This document shows, piece after piece, positions 48,055 through 59,400 of a stretch of DNA of 64,000 nucleotides (the first letter of the stretch is position 1; each line of letters begins with the position of its first letter). Both the position numbers and the translations under genes were made by a program. The notes under the pieces are model-generated. The model did not search any database. It was not told the origin of the DNA and worked only from the letters and a program-made list of their open reading frames with translations. The stretch is from Strongylocentrotus purpuratus (lineage: Eukaryota; Echinodermata; Echinoidea; Camarodonta; Strongylocentrotidae), in NCBI RefSeq assembly GCF_000002235.5, contig NW_022145610.1, positions 35,024,266-35,088,265 on the forward strand. Direction: 5' to 3'.

Positions 48055-51000
48055 TGAATTATGTTTCCCACCATCCCGCGAGAAGCGCGAAAGCTTTTAC
48101 GTTTCATTAAATCATTAGAGAAGAAAGACGATTCGTTGTACCATTCTCGACTCAGTTTCGCCCTCCCCATCCCCCTACCGCGCGAAGCACGGAAGCTTCG
48201 ACGTTCCATTAAATTATTAGAGAAAGAAGACGATTCGTTGTGTCGTTATCGACCTTTAATCTTCATCTAAATTCAGTTTTCCCCCAAGCTTTTACGTTTC
48301 ATTTAATCATTAGAGAAAGAAAAGACGATTCCTTGTACCGTTCTCGACTCTTAATCCTTGTTTAAATTCAGTTTTCCCCCTCCCGACTCCCGCGCGAAGC
48401 GCGGAAGCTTCGTCGTTTCATTAAAATATTACAGAAAGAAGACGATTCGTTGTACCGTTCTTGACTCTTAATCCTTGTCTCAATTCAGTTTTCCCCTCCC
48501 CACCCCCCGGAAGCTTATACGTTTCATTAGACTATTAGAGAAAGAAGACGATTCGTTGTGTCGTTATCGACCTTTAATCTTCGTCTAAATTCAGTTTCCC
48601 CCCAAGCTTCGACGTTTCATTAAAATATTAGAAAAAGAAGACGATTCGTTGTACCGTTGTCGACTCTTAATCCTTGTCTAAATTCAGTTTCCCCCTCCCG
48701 CGCGAAGCGCGGAAGCTTCGACGTTTCATTTAATCATTAGCGAAAGAAGACGATTCGTTGTATACCGTTACGATTTTTGTTCCACGTCTAAATTCAGTTT
48801 CCCCCCCTCCCGCGCAAAGCGCGGAAGCTTATACGTTTCATTAAATCATTAGAGAAAGAAGACAATTCGTCGTACCGTTATGACTTTTAATCCTCGTCTA
48901 AATTCAGTTCCCCCCTCACCGCGCGAAGCCCGGAAGCTTTTACGTTTCATTAAATCATTAGCGAAAGAAGACGATTCGTTGTATACCGTTACGATTTTTG
49001 TTCCACGTCTAAATTCAGTTTCCCCCCCTCCCGCGCAAAGCGCGGAAGCTTATACGTTTCATTAAATCATTAGAGAAAGAAGACAATTCGTCGTACCGTT
49101 CTCGACTCTTAATCCTTGTCTAAACTTATTTCCCCCCCCCCCTTCCGCGCGAAGCGCGGAAGCTTCGACGTTTCATTAAATTATTAGAGAAAGAAGCCGA
49201 TTCGTTGTGTCGTTATCGACCTTTAATCTTCATCTAAATTCAGTTTTCCCCAAGATTTTACGTTTCATTTAATCATTAGAGAAAGAAAAGACGATTCATT
49301 GTACCGTTCTCGACTCTTAATCCTTGTCTAAATTCAGTTCCCCCCCTCCCGACTTCTGCGCAAAGCGCGGAAGCTTCGACGTTTCATTAAAATATTACAG
49401 AAAGAAGACGATTCGTTGTACCGTTCTCGACTCTTAATCCTTGTCTCAATTCAGTTTCCCCCTCCCCACCCCCTACCGCGCGAAGCGCGGAAGCTTCGAC
49501 GTTTCATTAAACTATTAGAGAAAGAAGACGATTCGTTGTGTCGTTATCGACCTTTAATCTTCGTCTAAATTCAGTTTCCCCCCAAGCTTCGACGTTTCAT
49601 TAAAATATTAGAAAAAGAAGACGATTCGTTGTACCGTTCTCAACTCTTAATCCTTGTCTAAATTCAGTTTCCCCCTCCCGCGCGAAGCGCGGAAGCTTCG
49701 ACGTTTCATTTAATCATTAGCGAAAGAATTCGATTCGTTGTACCTTTATGACTTTTAATCCTCGTCTAAATTCAGTTCCCCCCTCACCGCGCGAAGCGCG
49801 GAAGCTTTTACGTTTCATTAAATCATTAGCGAAAGAAGACGATTCGTTGTGTACCGTTACGATTTTTGATCCACGTCTAAATTCAGTTTCCCCCCTCCCG
49901 CGCGAAGCGCGGAAGCTTATACGTTTTATTAAATCATTAGAGAAAGAAGACAATTCGTCGTACCGTTCTCGACTCTTAATCCTTGTCTAAACTAATTTCC
50001 CCCCCCCTTCCGCGCGAAGCGCGGAAGCTTCGACGTTTCATTAAATTATTATAGAAAGAATACGATTCATTGTACCGTTCTCGACTCTTAATCTTTGTCT
50101 AAATTCAGTTTCCCCCTCCCGCGCGAAGCGCGGAAGCTTCGACGTTTCATTTAATCATTAGCGAAAGAAGACGATTCGTTGTACCTTTATGACTTTTAAT
50201 CCTTGTCTAAATTCAGTTCCCCCCTCACCGAGCGAAGCGCGGAAGCTTTTACGTTTCATTAAATCATTAGCGAAAGAAGACGATTCGTTGTATACCGTTA
50301 CGATTTTTGATCCACGTCTAAAATCAGTTTCCCCCCAAGCTTTTACGTTTCATTTAATCATTAGAGAAAGAAAAGACGATTCGTTGTACCGTAATCGACT
50401 CTTAATCCTTGTCTAAATTCAGTTCCCCCCCCCCCCTCCCGACTCCTGCGCAAAGCGCGGAAGCTTTGACGTTTCATTAAAATATTACAGAAAGAAGACG
50501 ATTCGTTGTACCGTTCTCGACTCTTAATCCTTGTCTCAATTCAGTTTCCCCCTCCCCACCCCCCTACCGCGCGAAGCGCGGAAGTTTCGACGTTTCATTA
50601 AACTATTAGAGAAAGAAGACGATTCGTTGTGTCGTTATCGACCTTTAATCTTCGTCTAAATTCAGTTTCCCCCCAAGCTTCGACGTTTCATTAAAATATT
50701 AGAAAAAGAAGACGATTCGTTGTACCGTTCTCGACGCTTAATCCTTGTCTAAATTCAGTTTCCCCCTCCCGCGCGAAGCGCGGAAGCTTCGACGTTTCAT
50801 TTAATCATTAGCGAAAGAAGACGATTCGTTGTACCTTTATGACTTTTAATCCTCGTCTAAATTCAGTTCCCCCCTCACCGCGCGAAGCGCGGAAGCTTTT
50901 ACGTTTCATTAAATCATTAGCGAAAGAAGACGATCCGTTGTATACCGTTACGATTTTTGATCCACGTCTAAATTCAGTTTCCCCCCTCCCGCGCGAAGCG

Positions 51001-51372
51001 CGGAAGCTTATATGTTTCATTAAATCATTAGAGAAAGAAGACAATTCGTCGTACCGTTCTCGACTCTTAATCCTTGTCTAAACTAATTCCCCCCCCCTTC
51101 CGCGCGAAGCGAAGAAGCTTCGACGTTTCATTAAATTATTATAGGAAGAATACGATTCATTGTACCGTTCTCGACTCTTAATCCTTGTCTAAATTCAGTT
51201 TCCCCCTCCCGCGCGAAGCGCGGAAGCTTCGACGTTTCATTTAATCATTGAATTTCAAAAAATTTCTTTGTCTATTCCCTTTTCTTCCTACGTCCTCTTC
51301 CTTTTCACTCCTCTCTTTTTTTGGCCGGCGTTTATGGGGGGACCACCTAACCGCCCCCTGGCTACGCGCCTG
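48055..51372 (-). repeat. ~110-bp satellite derived from the hAT-type MITE
   Basis: About 29 units of 109-112 bp (GAAGCTT at 49801, 49912, 50024 and 50133), reverse-complement of the interior of the MITE at 43824-44430. Each full unit has CGCGAAGCGCGGAAGCTT, a CGTTTCATTAAATCATTAG block, AGACGATTCGTTGTACCGTT and a C-run. A higher-order pattern of about 0.98-1.09 kb is present: TCGTTATCGA recurs at 48561, 49541 and 50632. The right end (51250-51372) is the reverse complement of the MITE's left end, finishing in GGCTACGCGCCTG, so the whole block is an inverted copy of that MITE with an expanded interior. The other terminus is missing at the duplication border. Confidence 0.9.
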
Positions 51373-51399
51373 CGGTCAGATGAACATAATGTTGATACC

Positions 51400-51725
51400 T
51401 TGTCCGCCCCGGAAGCTCAGGGATTTAAGGTTTTAATTTACGGTCAGATTAGCATTCAGGGGTCCGCCTTAGGGCCCTAGGCGGGGTCCAGGGGGCAGAG
51501 CCCCGGAAGTTTAGGAGTTTTAGGCATTTAATTACGGTCAGAAGAGCATTATTTTGATACCTAATTGTTACAGTGGCAGGTCACTAATTGGCTTGGGGTT
51601 CAGGGGGCGGAGCCCCGGAATCTGAAGGGTTTTAGGCACTCAATTACGGTCAGATGAGTATCAAGGGGCCCGCCTAAGGGCTCTTGGTTGGGTCCAGGTG
51701 GGCAGAGCCCCCGGAATCTCATTAT
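51400..51725. repeat. Tandem ~92-111-bp repeat, 3+ units
   Basis: CCCCGGAA followed by a TTTAGG-like stretch and AATTACGGTCAGA recurs at about 51410, 51502, 51613 and 51709. Each is preceded by GGGGGC(A/G)GAGCCCC, a small GC-rich hairpin. It starts immediately after the MITE terminus. No coding content seen; 51725-52040 also holds nothing I recognise. Confidence 0.75.
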
Positions 51726-52042
51726 TATACTTTTTCAAAGAAAGTTCGGGGGGGGGGCGGATCGAGGTTCCCGATCCCCGCCGTTCCGCGGGCCCTGATA
51801 ATAATGTAGGCATCTCAAGAAGCATTTTCTTGCCTGGCTGTAAATTCAGGAATTTGTCATTTTCCAACAAACGCATAAAGTGAGGAAAACTCTCGGAAAA
51901 TTATCTCATTTGAGCATTATTTGTAAACCACCGTTATGGAATTAGAAATAAACCACGTTTGAATTCTATTTCTCCAAAGCCCCCCCCCCCCTCTTTCCCA
52001 TATCAGTACGCCAGGTCACCCCCCCCCCCCCTCCGAACTACA

Positions 52043-52435
52043 CCATGTTAGCGGGAAAATTGCAACTGATATCCCTTACCTTTCTTCATTCTTTTTTTTC
52101 TTTCCCTTTCTCTCCTCTTTCCCTTTCCCTTTCCCTTCCCTTCCTTATCTCTCTTTTAGGTTTGCTGGGGGGGGGGCAAGGTCCCCACCCCGCTCCACAC
52201 ATTGTTGGCGGGATTAACCGCAACCGCAACCTCTTCCTCGGGGGGGGGGAGGCTAGGGCCTTTTGCCCCCCCCCCCCCCGATCCACACCTGTTGGCGAGA
52301 AAATTGCAACTAATATCCCCCTTCTTTTCTTTTCTTCTTCCTCTTTTGTCCTTCCCTTTATCTCCTCCTCTCCTCTTTTTTGTGATAATTTCTTGTAATG
52401 AGAATTTATGAGGAAGGAAATAAAATATCATTCAA
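52043..52435. repeat. Pyrimidine-rich duplicated segment
   Basis: A segment containing (A/G)GAAAATTGCAACT(G/A)ATATCCC followed by TTTC/CCTT-rich sequence occurs twice about 243 bp apart, with G-runs and C-runs between, and ends in a poly-A run at 52435-52455. Unidentified; possibly a decayed mobile element. Confidence 0.6.
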
Positions 52436-52904
52436 AAAAAAAAAAAAAAAAAAAATATGGATATTTTAGCAGTCTCTGAACCGATTTGATCAAACAAAGA
52501 TGATTTTTTTCATTTATAGTGTATGTTCTTTCAAATTTGACACTCAGTTTTTCATTATCTCACACCAATTTTTTTTTGTGTAGCGCCCTCTACAACAGAA
52601 CTCAACTATCCCTTTAAACTATTTAAGGATTTAAGGATTTAACTAGTAAGAACATTCTCATAGCTCCAAAACACACTTTAAAAAAAGAGAATTTACAGAA
52701 GGCACTTGTATCGCAATTGGTAAATTCTGTTAAAAGTAAGAATAGATGAATTGTCATTGCATCGAAAGACAAAATATTGTTCATTTTTGTTCATGTCATT
52801 TCTTTTTAATTGCGAGCAATATAGTTCTGTAGGAAAAGCTGACAATGTGTCTTCACAAAAATAATGACAGAACGTAAACTTACTCTCATTTCCTGTTCTT
52901 TTTC

Positions 52905-53939
52905 ATGAAAGAGGCTTTCCCAGACAAGATGGCCTCCGGCGGGGGATCTAGTGACTTAGTTGGTTTGAATGTAGGAGGAATCATTTACAAAACATCATCA
53001 TCAACCTTGATGAAGAACCATGGAAGCTTCTTTTCAAATATGCTCGAAGGCGACATTCCATCCGCAAAGGACGACAATGGTAACTTCATCATCGATCGTG
53101 ATGGACAGGTGTTTCGTCACATCCTCAATTTCATGAGATGTGGAAGGTTGATGGTGCCAGAAGATTTCAAGGAGTATACCTTATTAGAACAAGAGGCTGA
53201 TTTCTACTTGCTCTGTGAATTGCGAAAGGCAGTTCAGGCAGTAGTGTCTTTCCAGGTTGTGTCTTTCGCGTTTGTCAATCCTGGAGAAACGTGTAGCAGT
53301 GAGATGCTGTTTCGCGTGACTAAAAAGGCATTGTCAAGAGAGGAAAACTCTCTGTTTAGCAAGATACTCCGCGGAGAGGGAGCTATTCCAATAGATTCTC
53401 AAGGAAATTACATTGTCATGGAAAGAGATGGGAGCCTCTTTAAGCATGTTAAGATCTACCTTGAGAAAGGCGCATTCATCTCTGACCTTGATGAGCCAAA
53501 GTTGAAGATTCTCCAGAAGGAGGCGGACTATTATTCATTGGATGTGCTGCAAGATCAGATCGAAAGCATCCTTGCCTTGAAACAAGACATTATGAACTTT
53601 AAAAAGTTGACTAAATACAATAGAAGCCCTCCAAGCCCTCGTCGTATATTGCATGTACATGTATATTGTTGGGTCCATGGTTCATGCTGTATATTTACGA
53701 ATACGAATCATGTAGGCATGCGGGGTATCATTGGCATTTGCAAGGAGGATGCCACCATCTGCGGGGGTGTCTTTGCAGGAATTATAGATCAAGAGAAGTT
53801 GAGGCCAGCACTAGAGAACAACATTAATAACTTTGTCAAACTAATACAGAGCAAAGCACCAACTTATTTCAACTTTAATGTTCAAAAGGTGATCAAAATT
53901 AGCAAGAACTGTACCAAAGCAATCTTTAATCAGATTTGA
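52905..53939 (+). CDS. KCTD-like protein with two BTB/T1 domains
   Basis: 344 residues from 52905, or 336 from the ATG at 52929, which has the better context (CAAGATGG). A pyrimidine tract and AG at 52910-52911 suggest a splice acceptor, so this may be the main coding exon of a gene with an untranslated first exon. Residues 18-109 are a KCTD-type BTB/T1 domain (LVGLNVGG, FIIDRDGQVFRHILNFMR, EADFYLL). Residues 113-225 are a second, more diverged one (GNYIVMERDGSLFKHVKIYL, EADYYSLDVL). Residues 226-344 match nothing I know; they have five Cys in 255-286 and a helix-like end. KCTD proteins usually have one BTB domain, so the tandem arrangement is unusual. Such proteins oligomerise and often recruit cullin-3; this is family knowledge, not shown here. 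Paralogue of 42747-43100, same strand, 10.2 kb away. Confidence 0.88.
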   Translation: MKEAFPDKMASGGGSSDLVGLNVGGIIYKTSSSTLMKNHGSFFSNMLEGDIPSAKDDNGNFIIDRDGQVFRHILNFMRCGRLMVPEDFKEYTLLEQEADFYLLCELRKAVQAVVSFQVVSFAFVNPGETCSSEMLFRVTKKALSREENSLFSKILRGEGAIPIDSQGNYIVMERDGSLFKHVKIYLEKGAFISDLDEPKLKILQKEADYYSLDVLQDQIESILALKQDIMNFKKLTKYNRSPPSPRRILHVHVYCWVHGSCCIFTNTNHVGMRGIIGICKEDATICGGVFAGIIDQEKLRPALENNINNFVKLIQSKAPTYFNFNVQKVIKISKNCTKAIFNQI

Positions 53940-54222
53940 TGCCAGTAGATCGGTTTGCAGTAACATGTACCAGTAACTTTACATGTATGATGAGGTGTAG
54001 TGAGCTACTTGTATCAATTATCAAAATGTGTCACAGGGATTCATATCAATATGAAGTATTATTTGTTGTTGCTACAAACAATTTTCTTTGTTTATTGTAA
54101 AGTGTTGTTTATTATGTTTATCATTCACTGCAAACAAAATGGATGCAATCGAACCAAATTAATGCAGACTAGTTCTGTACGAACCTGTATGAGAACATGC
54201 CCCAAATGTAGTGGTGATAAAA

Positions 54223-54228
54223 AATAAA
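54223..54228 (+). terminator. Poly(A) signal of the two-BTB gene
   Basis: AATAAA 284 nt after the stop codon, inside an A-rich stretch; the first good signal downstream. Confidence 0.55.
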
Positions 54229-54419
54229 AAGGAAGAGCGAGAACAGAGAGATAGGGAAATGGAATGTTAGTCTCCTAGCTCTTGCACGTAATCTACCTCA
54301 TAGCTTAATTTTAAGTAACAAAAAATGACTACAATGACTACTATGATGTGTGCTTTACAAGAGCACTAAAGAAGGACTGTTGATTTTCTGCATGGATTCA
54401 ATTCATTTCAAATTCAAAG

Positions 54420-56045
54420 TTTATTCAACACTCTTCATAAAAAAAAAATTTAAAACATACAAATACAGAATGGAATGATAAAAAACAAGATAGTGATAAC
54501 AAATAAATGCAATTTATGAGAGCATTGGGGATAGGCAGAAAGGAGGGGTTCCTTATATGAAAGCCTACCCCAAAACACATACATACAGGAAAAAAAGAAA
54601 CAAGAACCAAAACAAAAAACATACTAAAACATACTGTCATGTACAATCAGAGTAAAAATGTCAAACTTGCCCATGCTATTAATACTTATCATTATACTTA
54701 TTTAACAGAAATTGTTTATATTTAATTTTTAAAAGATTGAGAGCTTTGCATTTTTTTATTTCCTGAGGTATAATACTCCATATTAATGGTCCTTTAAAAA
54801 AATAGAGAATATTTCATACATGTCGTTCTAATCTTGAGGAGGTGATGATTAAGGGTATTTTTTCTTATCATATATAGCTTGACCATTGCAGATAACCAAG
54901 TCGGGCATATTATGCTTACCCGTACTCTACCGAGTTTTTCATTAATCAATCTCCATGTTTTCCGTATATTCCTTGATGCATTTCTAAATTTGGCCTTGAA
55001 ATATTCTATTTTAACTTTTTTAATTTTACCATTCACCATATTTCTAGACTTGTTGTATTTTTGCTTTTTTATATTCAGTTGGATCTTTCAGGTACTTCCT
55101 ATATAATTCATACTTTTTGCACATTTTGCGTAACTCTTTAGTAAACCATCGATTATTATACTTTTTAGTCTTTACACATTGTTTCAAAGGAAAACATCTA
55201 TTAAAAATACAAATATACTGTCGTAAAATACATTCATAACTTTAATTTGGATCGTTAGAACATAAAGTCCAATCAGAGTTATATATTTTATGCATAAATT
55301 GTCCAATATTTGCCTCATTTAGATCACGTAAAACAAAATTATTATCTTCATTTTGTATACACTGTTTTTTATTGATTAAAAATACTGGCAAATGGTCACT
55401 CACATCACTTCAAATTGTTCCACACCAAACTTCTTCTAAATTGTTCGTAAAAATATTATCAATTAAAGTACAAGACCTGTCAGTTATTCGGGTTGGACAA
55501 TGAATCATAGGATATAAAAAATGAGTCATCAATAAATCAAAAAAATCATTAACAGATTGGCGAGAGTTAACATCAAATAAATTAATATTAAAAACGCCCA
55601 TGAGATATATATCTTTATTTTCCTTATGTACAACAAATATAGCATCTTCTAAGATATCTAAAAACGATTGCACTGGTTGATTTGGAGGCCGATAAATAAC
55701 ACCAATTAAAACATTTTTCTTTACTTTTTCAATTTCTATAAACATTGACTAAAAACATTGACTATTTACATCTAAATCCTTATGTTGTTTATATTTCAAT
55801 TTATCATTTAATAAAAATCCCACGCCTCTTCCTTTCTTACCTTGTCTTACATTCAATAAACAAATATAATTATTAAAATTGTAGAATGGGTCAGCCTCTT
55901 TAATCCAAATTTCAGTATAACCAATTGCAGAAAATTGCACATCAACAGCATCTAAAAGCGAATTTATTGCACTATAATTCCTATTTAAACTACGAAAATT
56001 GATATGAAGGTAACTTGATGTAAAATATACTTTAGAATGAGAATT
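54420..56045 (-). mobile_element. CR1/Jockey-type LINE with its reverse transcriptase deleted
   Basis: Read on the minus strand: endonuclease start at about 56010-55750 (SLNRNYSAINSLLDAV, IGYTEIWIKEADPF, RGVGFLLNDKLKYK), endonuclease core at 55745-55410 (VLIGVIYRPPNQP, YLMGVFNINLFD, CPTRITDRSCTLIDNIFTN, then SDVSDHLPV in the next stretch), and the linker at 55250-54850 (WFTKELRKMCKKYELYRKYL, ending TWRLINEKLG). It then passes straight to a LINE C-terminus at about 54810-54670 (GPLIWSIIPQEIKKC, FLLNKYNDKY) and a 3' end at about 54420. The whole reverse transcriptase is missing. GVFN replaces the usual GDFN, and several stops and frame changes are present, so it is inactive. Confidence 0.85.
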
Positions 56046-56123
56046 AAAAGTGTTTCAACATGAATTAAATTCCTTTATAAGATGGGTAGAAGAATCCCTG
56101 CAATCTGATTGGTTAATTACCAT

Positions 56124-56490
56124 GTAGAGGTGTCGTGGACGAGTGGATATGTCACCGGACTGTGGATCACAAGGTTCGCGGTTCAAGTCCCACCGCGGCA
56201 CTAATGTCCTTTGGCAAGACATTGATCTACATTTGCCACTCTCCACCCAGGTGTTATATGGGTACCCGGTAGGATGCGAAAGCTAATGTGGTTAGATTAG
56301 CAAGTGTGCGCTTGTAAAAAAGACGCCTGGCTGGAATGCTCCCCAGGGAGTGGAGAATGTGCATACATTGTGTGCGGGTAAGCCTGAATCCTATGACCGG
56401 GGTAATAATATATATATCTGTAAAGCGCTTTGAGAGGGCCTTCGGTCCTGAAAAGCGCTATATAAGAACTAGCTATTATTATTATTAATT
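56124..56490 (+). mobile_element. tRNA-derived SINE
   Basis: The head resembles a tRNA gene: A-box-like TGGACGAGTGG at 56136-56146 and a B-box GGTTCAAGTCC at 56180-56190. The body runs through a TGGGTACCCGGTAGGATG block, and the tail has AAAGCGCTTTGAGAGGGCC, GAAAAGCGCTATATAAGAA and an (ATT)n end. This tail type is widespread in marine invertebrate SINEs. It lies between two LINEs, tail to tail with the L1-type element. A functional tRNA is excluded by the poor acceptor-stem pairing. Confidence 0.85.
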
Positions 56491-56499
56491 ATTTTTACT

Positions 56500-59400
56500 G
56501 GATTTTTGTTTTCATAGGTTTTTATTCGTTTCTCTCAAAGAAAATTGTACATTTATAACATAATACATTGGATACAAAATAACAAAATAATTTAACATAG
56601 GTCTTTATAAATTTACCAATGATCTTTTACATTTACATACAAAAGTTACACCTCTTCATTTTCCTTTGGAGACAAAAAAAATTATATATATAAAAAAGGG
56701 GAAAAGCTACAAAACACCTACTACCCCCCCCCCCCCCACCCCACACAACATTTAAACACATAACATGTACAACAGTATACAAAACACACGCTAACATAGA
56801 ACGAGCAACAACAAAAAAAAAAAAAAAAAAAAAACTGAAAACATTTATTCTAAACTTTCCAAAGCTTCCCATTTCCTTAAATGAATTGAAAGTGTGTCTC
56901 TTTCCATTGAAAGTTCCTTCTCTTCATTTCTATTTTCCAACAATCTATATTCTATTTCTTTTGCTTTTGGAGGGTTTCCCTTCTCTCTACTGTGGAAAAT
57001 CATATATTTAATCAAAATTAAAATGTGGTTCAATAATTGCTCTGTTTTAAATGTAGTGTCATCTATTCCTATATGAATTTCTTTCCAGGATAATTTCTTC
57101 AAAATTGGTAAATTAAGTCTATCTCCACATTTCCCCCAGACTTCCTTTATTGTATTACATTCAAAGAATATATGTTGATAAGTTTCTTCAAAATTTTTGC
57201 AAAATGAGCACAAACCATTTTCATGGAACCTGAATCTATGTAAATGATGATTTGTATATAAAATATTATGCAATAATTTGAACTGAAATTCTCGCAGTTT
57301 ACTACTTAAGGTACACATCCTTGGTTGAACATATATCTTTTCTACTTCTTTTCTTGGAATATTGTAAAGTGTCATTAAATTGCCGCCTGCCGAGTTTGTT
57401 TCTACATTCTTTTTAATTTGACTCTTATATACCATTTTTGCAGTTAAATCTTCAAATGTAAACACTTTCTTTGAAAAAATAAATTCTAAACTAAAGCCAG
57501 TGTGAATTGCTTTTCTTAAAGGTTGAACATTCTGTTTCCATTCATAAGGGGCTACGTTATAAATTTGTTTTACTTTATCAATTTCCACTCTGCTCAAACC
57601 TAACATTATAAAATGAGCTTCAGGTTTCAATTCTCCATTTTCTTCACAAATGTGATGAATTCGATATATATTTTTCAAAAACAAAGTTTCCTCAAATAAG
57701 GTTTGACCTTCTAGTTGAATAAAATTATTATTATACAATATTTCATTCCCTTTGTATCTCTCTTCTGTTTTAACATATTCTTTCATATCTATCCATGCTT
57801 TCAGAAGATTCTGATAAAAGGAAGGTAACATAAGTTTCACTGTATCTCTCCAATAATTGCAATAAAATATTAAATTACCTCCTATCGGTCTCATTAAATA
57901 TTTAAAGTATTGTTTCCACTTGATATCATGAGTTCCTGTTACAAGCCTTTTTATCCACATTATTCTTTGTGCTTTTACAAACAACCTAAAATTCATCATT
58001 TTGAGCCCACCCTGCTGATAGTCTAACATCATTGTACTTCTTTTAATTTTATCTTTACCTCTCCACAAAAAATCAAAACATATTACTTCCATTTCTTTGT
58101 ATACCCACTCTGGAACTGGCATTAGTGATGTTACATATTATGTCAATTTAGAATATCCATATACTTTCATCAATTGAATTTTACCCATTAAAGTTAGGTC
58201 ACGCTGTTTCCACCACGTCAGTAGTTTTTTAATTTTGCTCAATATTTCCTTATAATTCATTTTTTCCTTGATATCTACATGAACTGAAAAATAAACACCT
58301 AATATTTTAACAGCATCTACAAGTTTCCCAAACGGAAATATGTTATTAGACACCTGTGGGCCCAGGGGCAGAATATATGTCTTATCCTTGTTTAACTTTA
58401 ATCCTGATATTTTATAAAAACCTTCTAAAACGTGTTCTATTTCCTTAACTGAACTCATATCTTTGATGAAGAGTGTTATATCATCAGCATATAATACTTG
58501 CTTTATTTCTGTATTTCCAAAACAAATTCCTTTTACCAATTGATTGTTTCTAATCGTATGAGCTAAAATTTCAATGCATAAAATGAACAGGTATGGAGAT
58601 AATGGGTCTCCTTGTCTAATTCCTCTTTCAACTTTAAAATAACCTGTTGATGCGTTTCCATTCATAACACAACTTTCAGTATTAGTATAAAGTATATTCA
58701 CCCATTTACAAAACAATGGTCCAAACCCAAATGAATTTAAGACTTTGTATAGAAAACAATGAGAAACAGAGTCGAATGCCTTTTCAAAATCTAAGGCCAT
58801 CAAAAAAGCATTTTCCTTATAAAAAGAAGTATGAAAAATCATGTCATCTATTATTCTTATGGCTTCTCCAATGTTTCTATTCTTAACATATCCAAGTTGA
58901 TCAGAAGATACAATATCAGGTAAAATTTCTTGCAATCTCTTTGAAAGTATCTTTGTTAAAATTTTATAATCCACATTTAAAAGAGAAATCGGTCTGTAAT
59001 TCTTAATAAAGTCTGAATCTTTATCTTTTTTATGTATCAAGGTGATAACTGCTTGTCTCTGAGAGGCCGATAGTTCTCCATGATTAAAGGCTTCATTAAA
59101 AGATGCAAGGATTAGATCTCCAATTACCGGCCAAAATTTAAGATAAAACTCTACACTTAAGCCATCATTTCCTGGTGATTTATTTAATTTCATATTTTTT
59201 AATATTTCTATACATTCCCTTTCTACTATCTTTTCTTCACCTAAACCCCTTAAGGTCTCGTTCAATTTTGGCATGTTACTAGGGAAAAATTCTAAACCTC
59301 CATCTAGTACAACTTCTATTTTTTTTTATACAACTGACTGTAAAACTGTTTTATTCCCTCGACAATTTCTTTTTCCTTAGTAACAATCTTTCCGTTTACG

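Noticed and set aside
51661-52431. Short Pro/Gly- and Arg/Glu-rich frames
   Set aside because: They lie in GC-hairpin and pyrimidine-rich repeats with no conserved motif.
56126-56200. tRNA gene
   Set aside because: A-box and B-box are present but the acceptor stem does not pair, and the sequence continues into a SINE body and tail.
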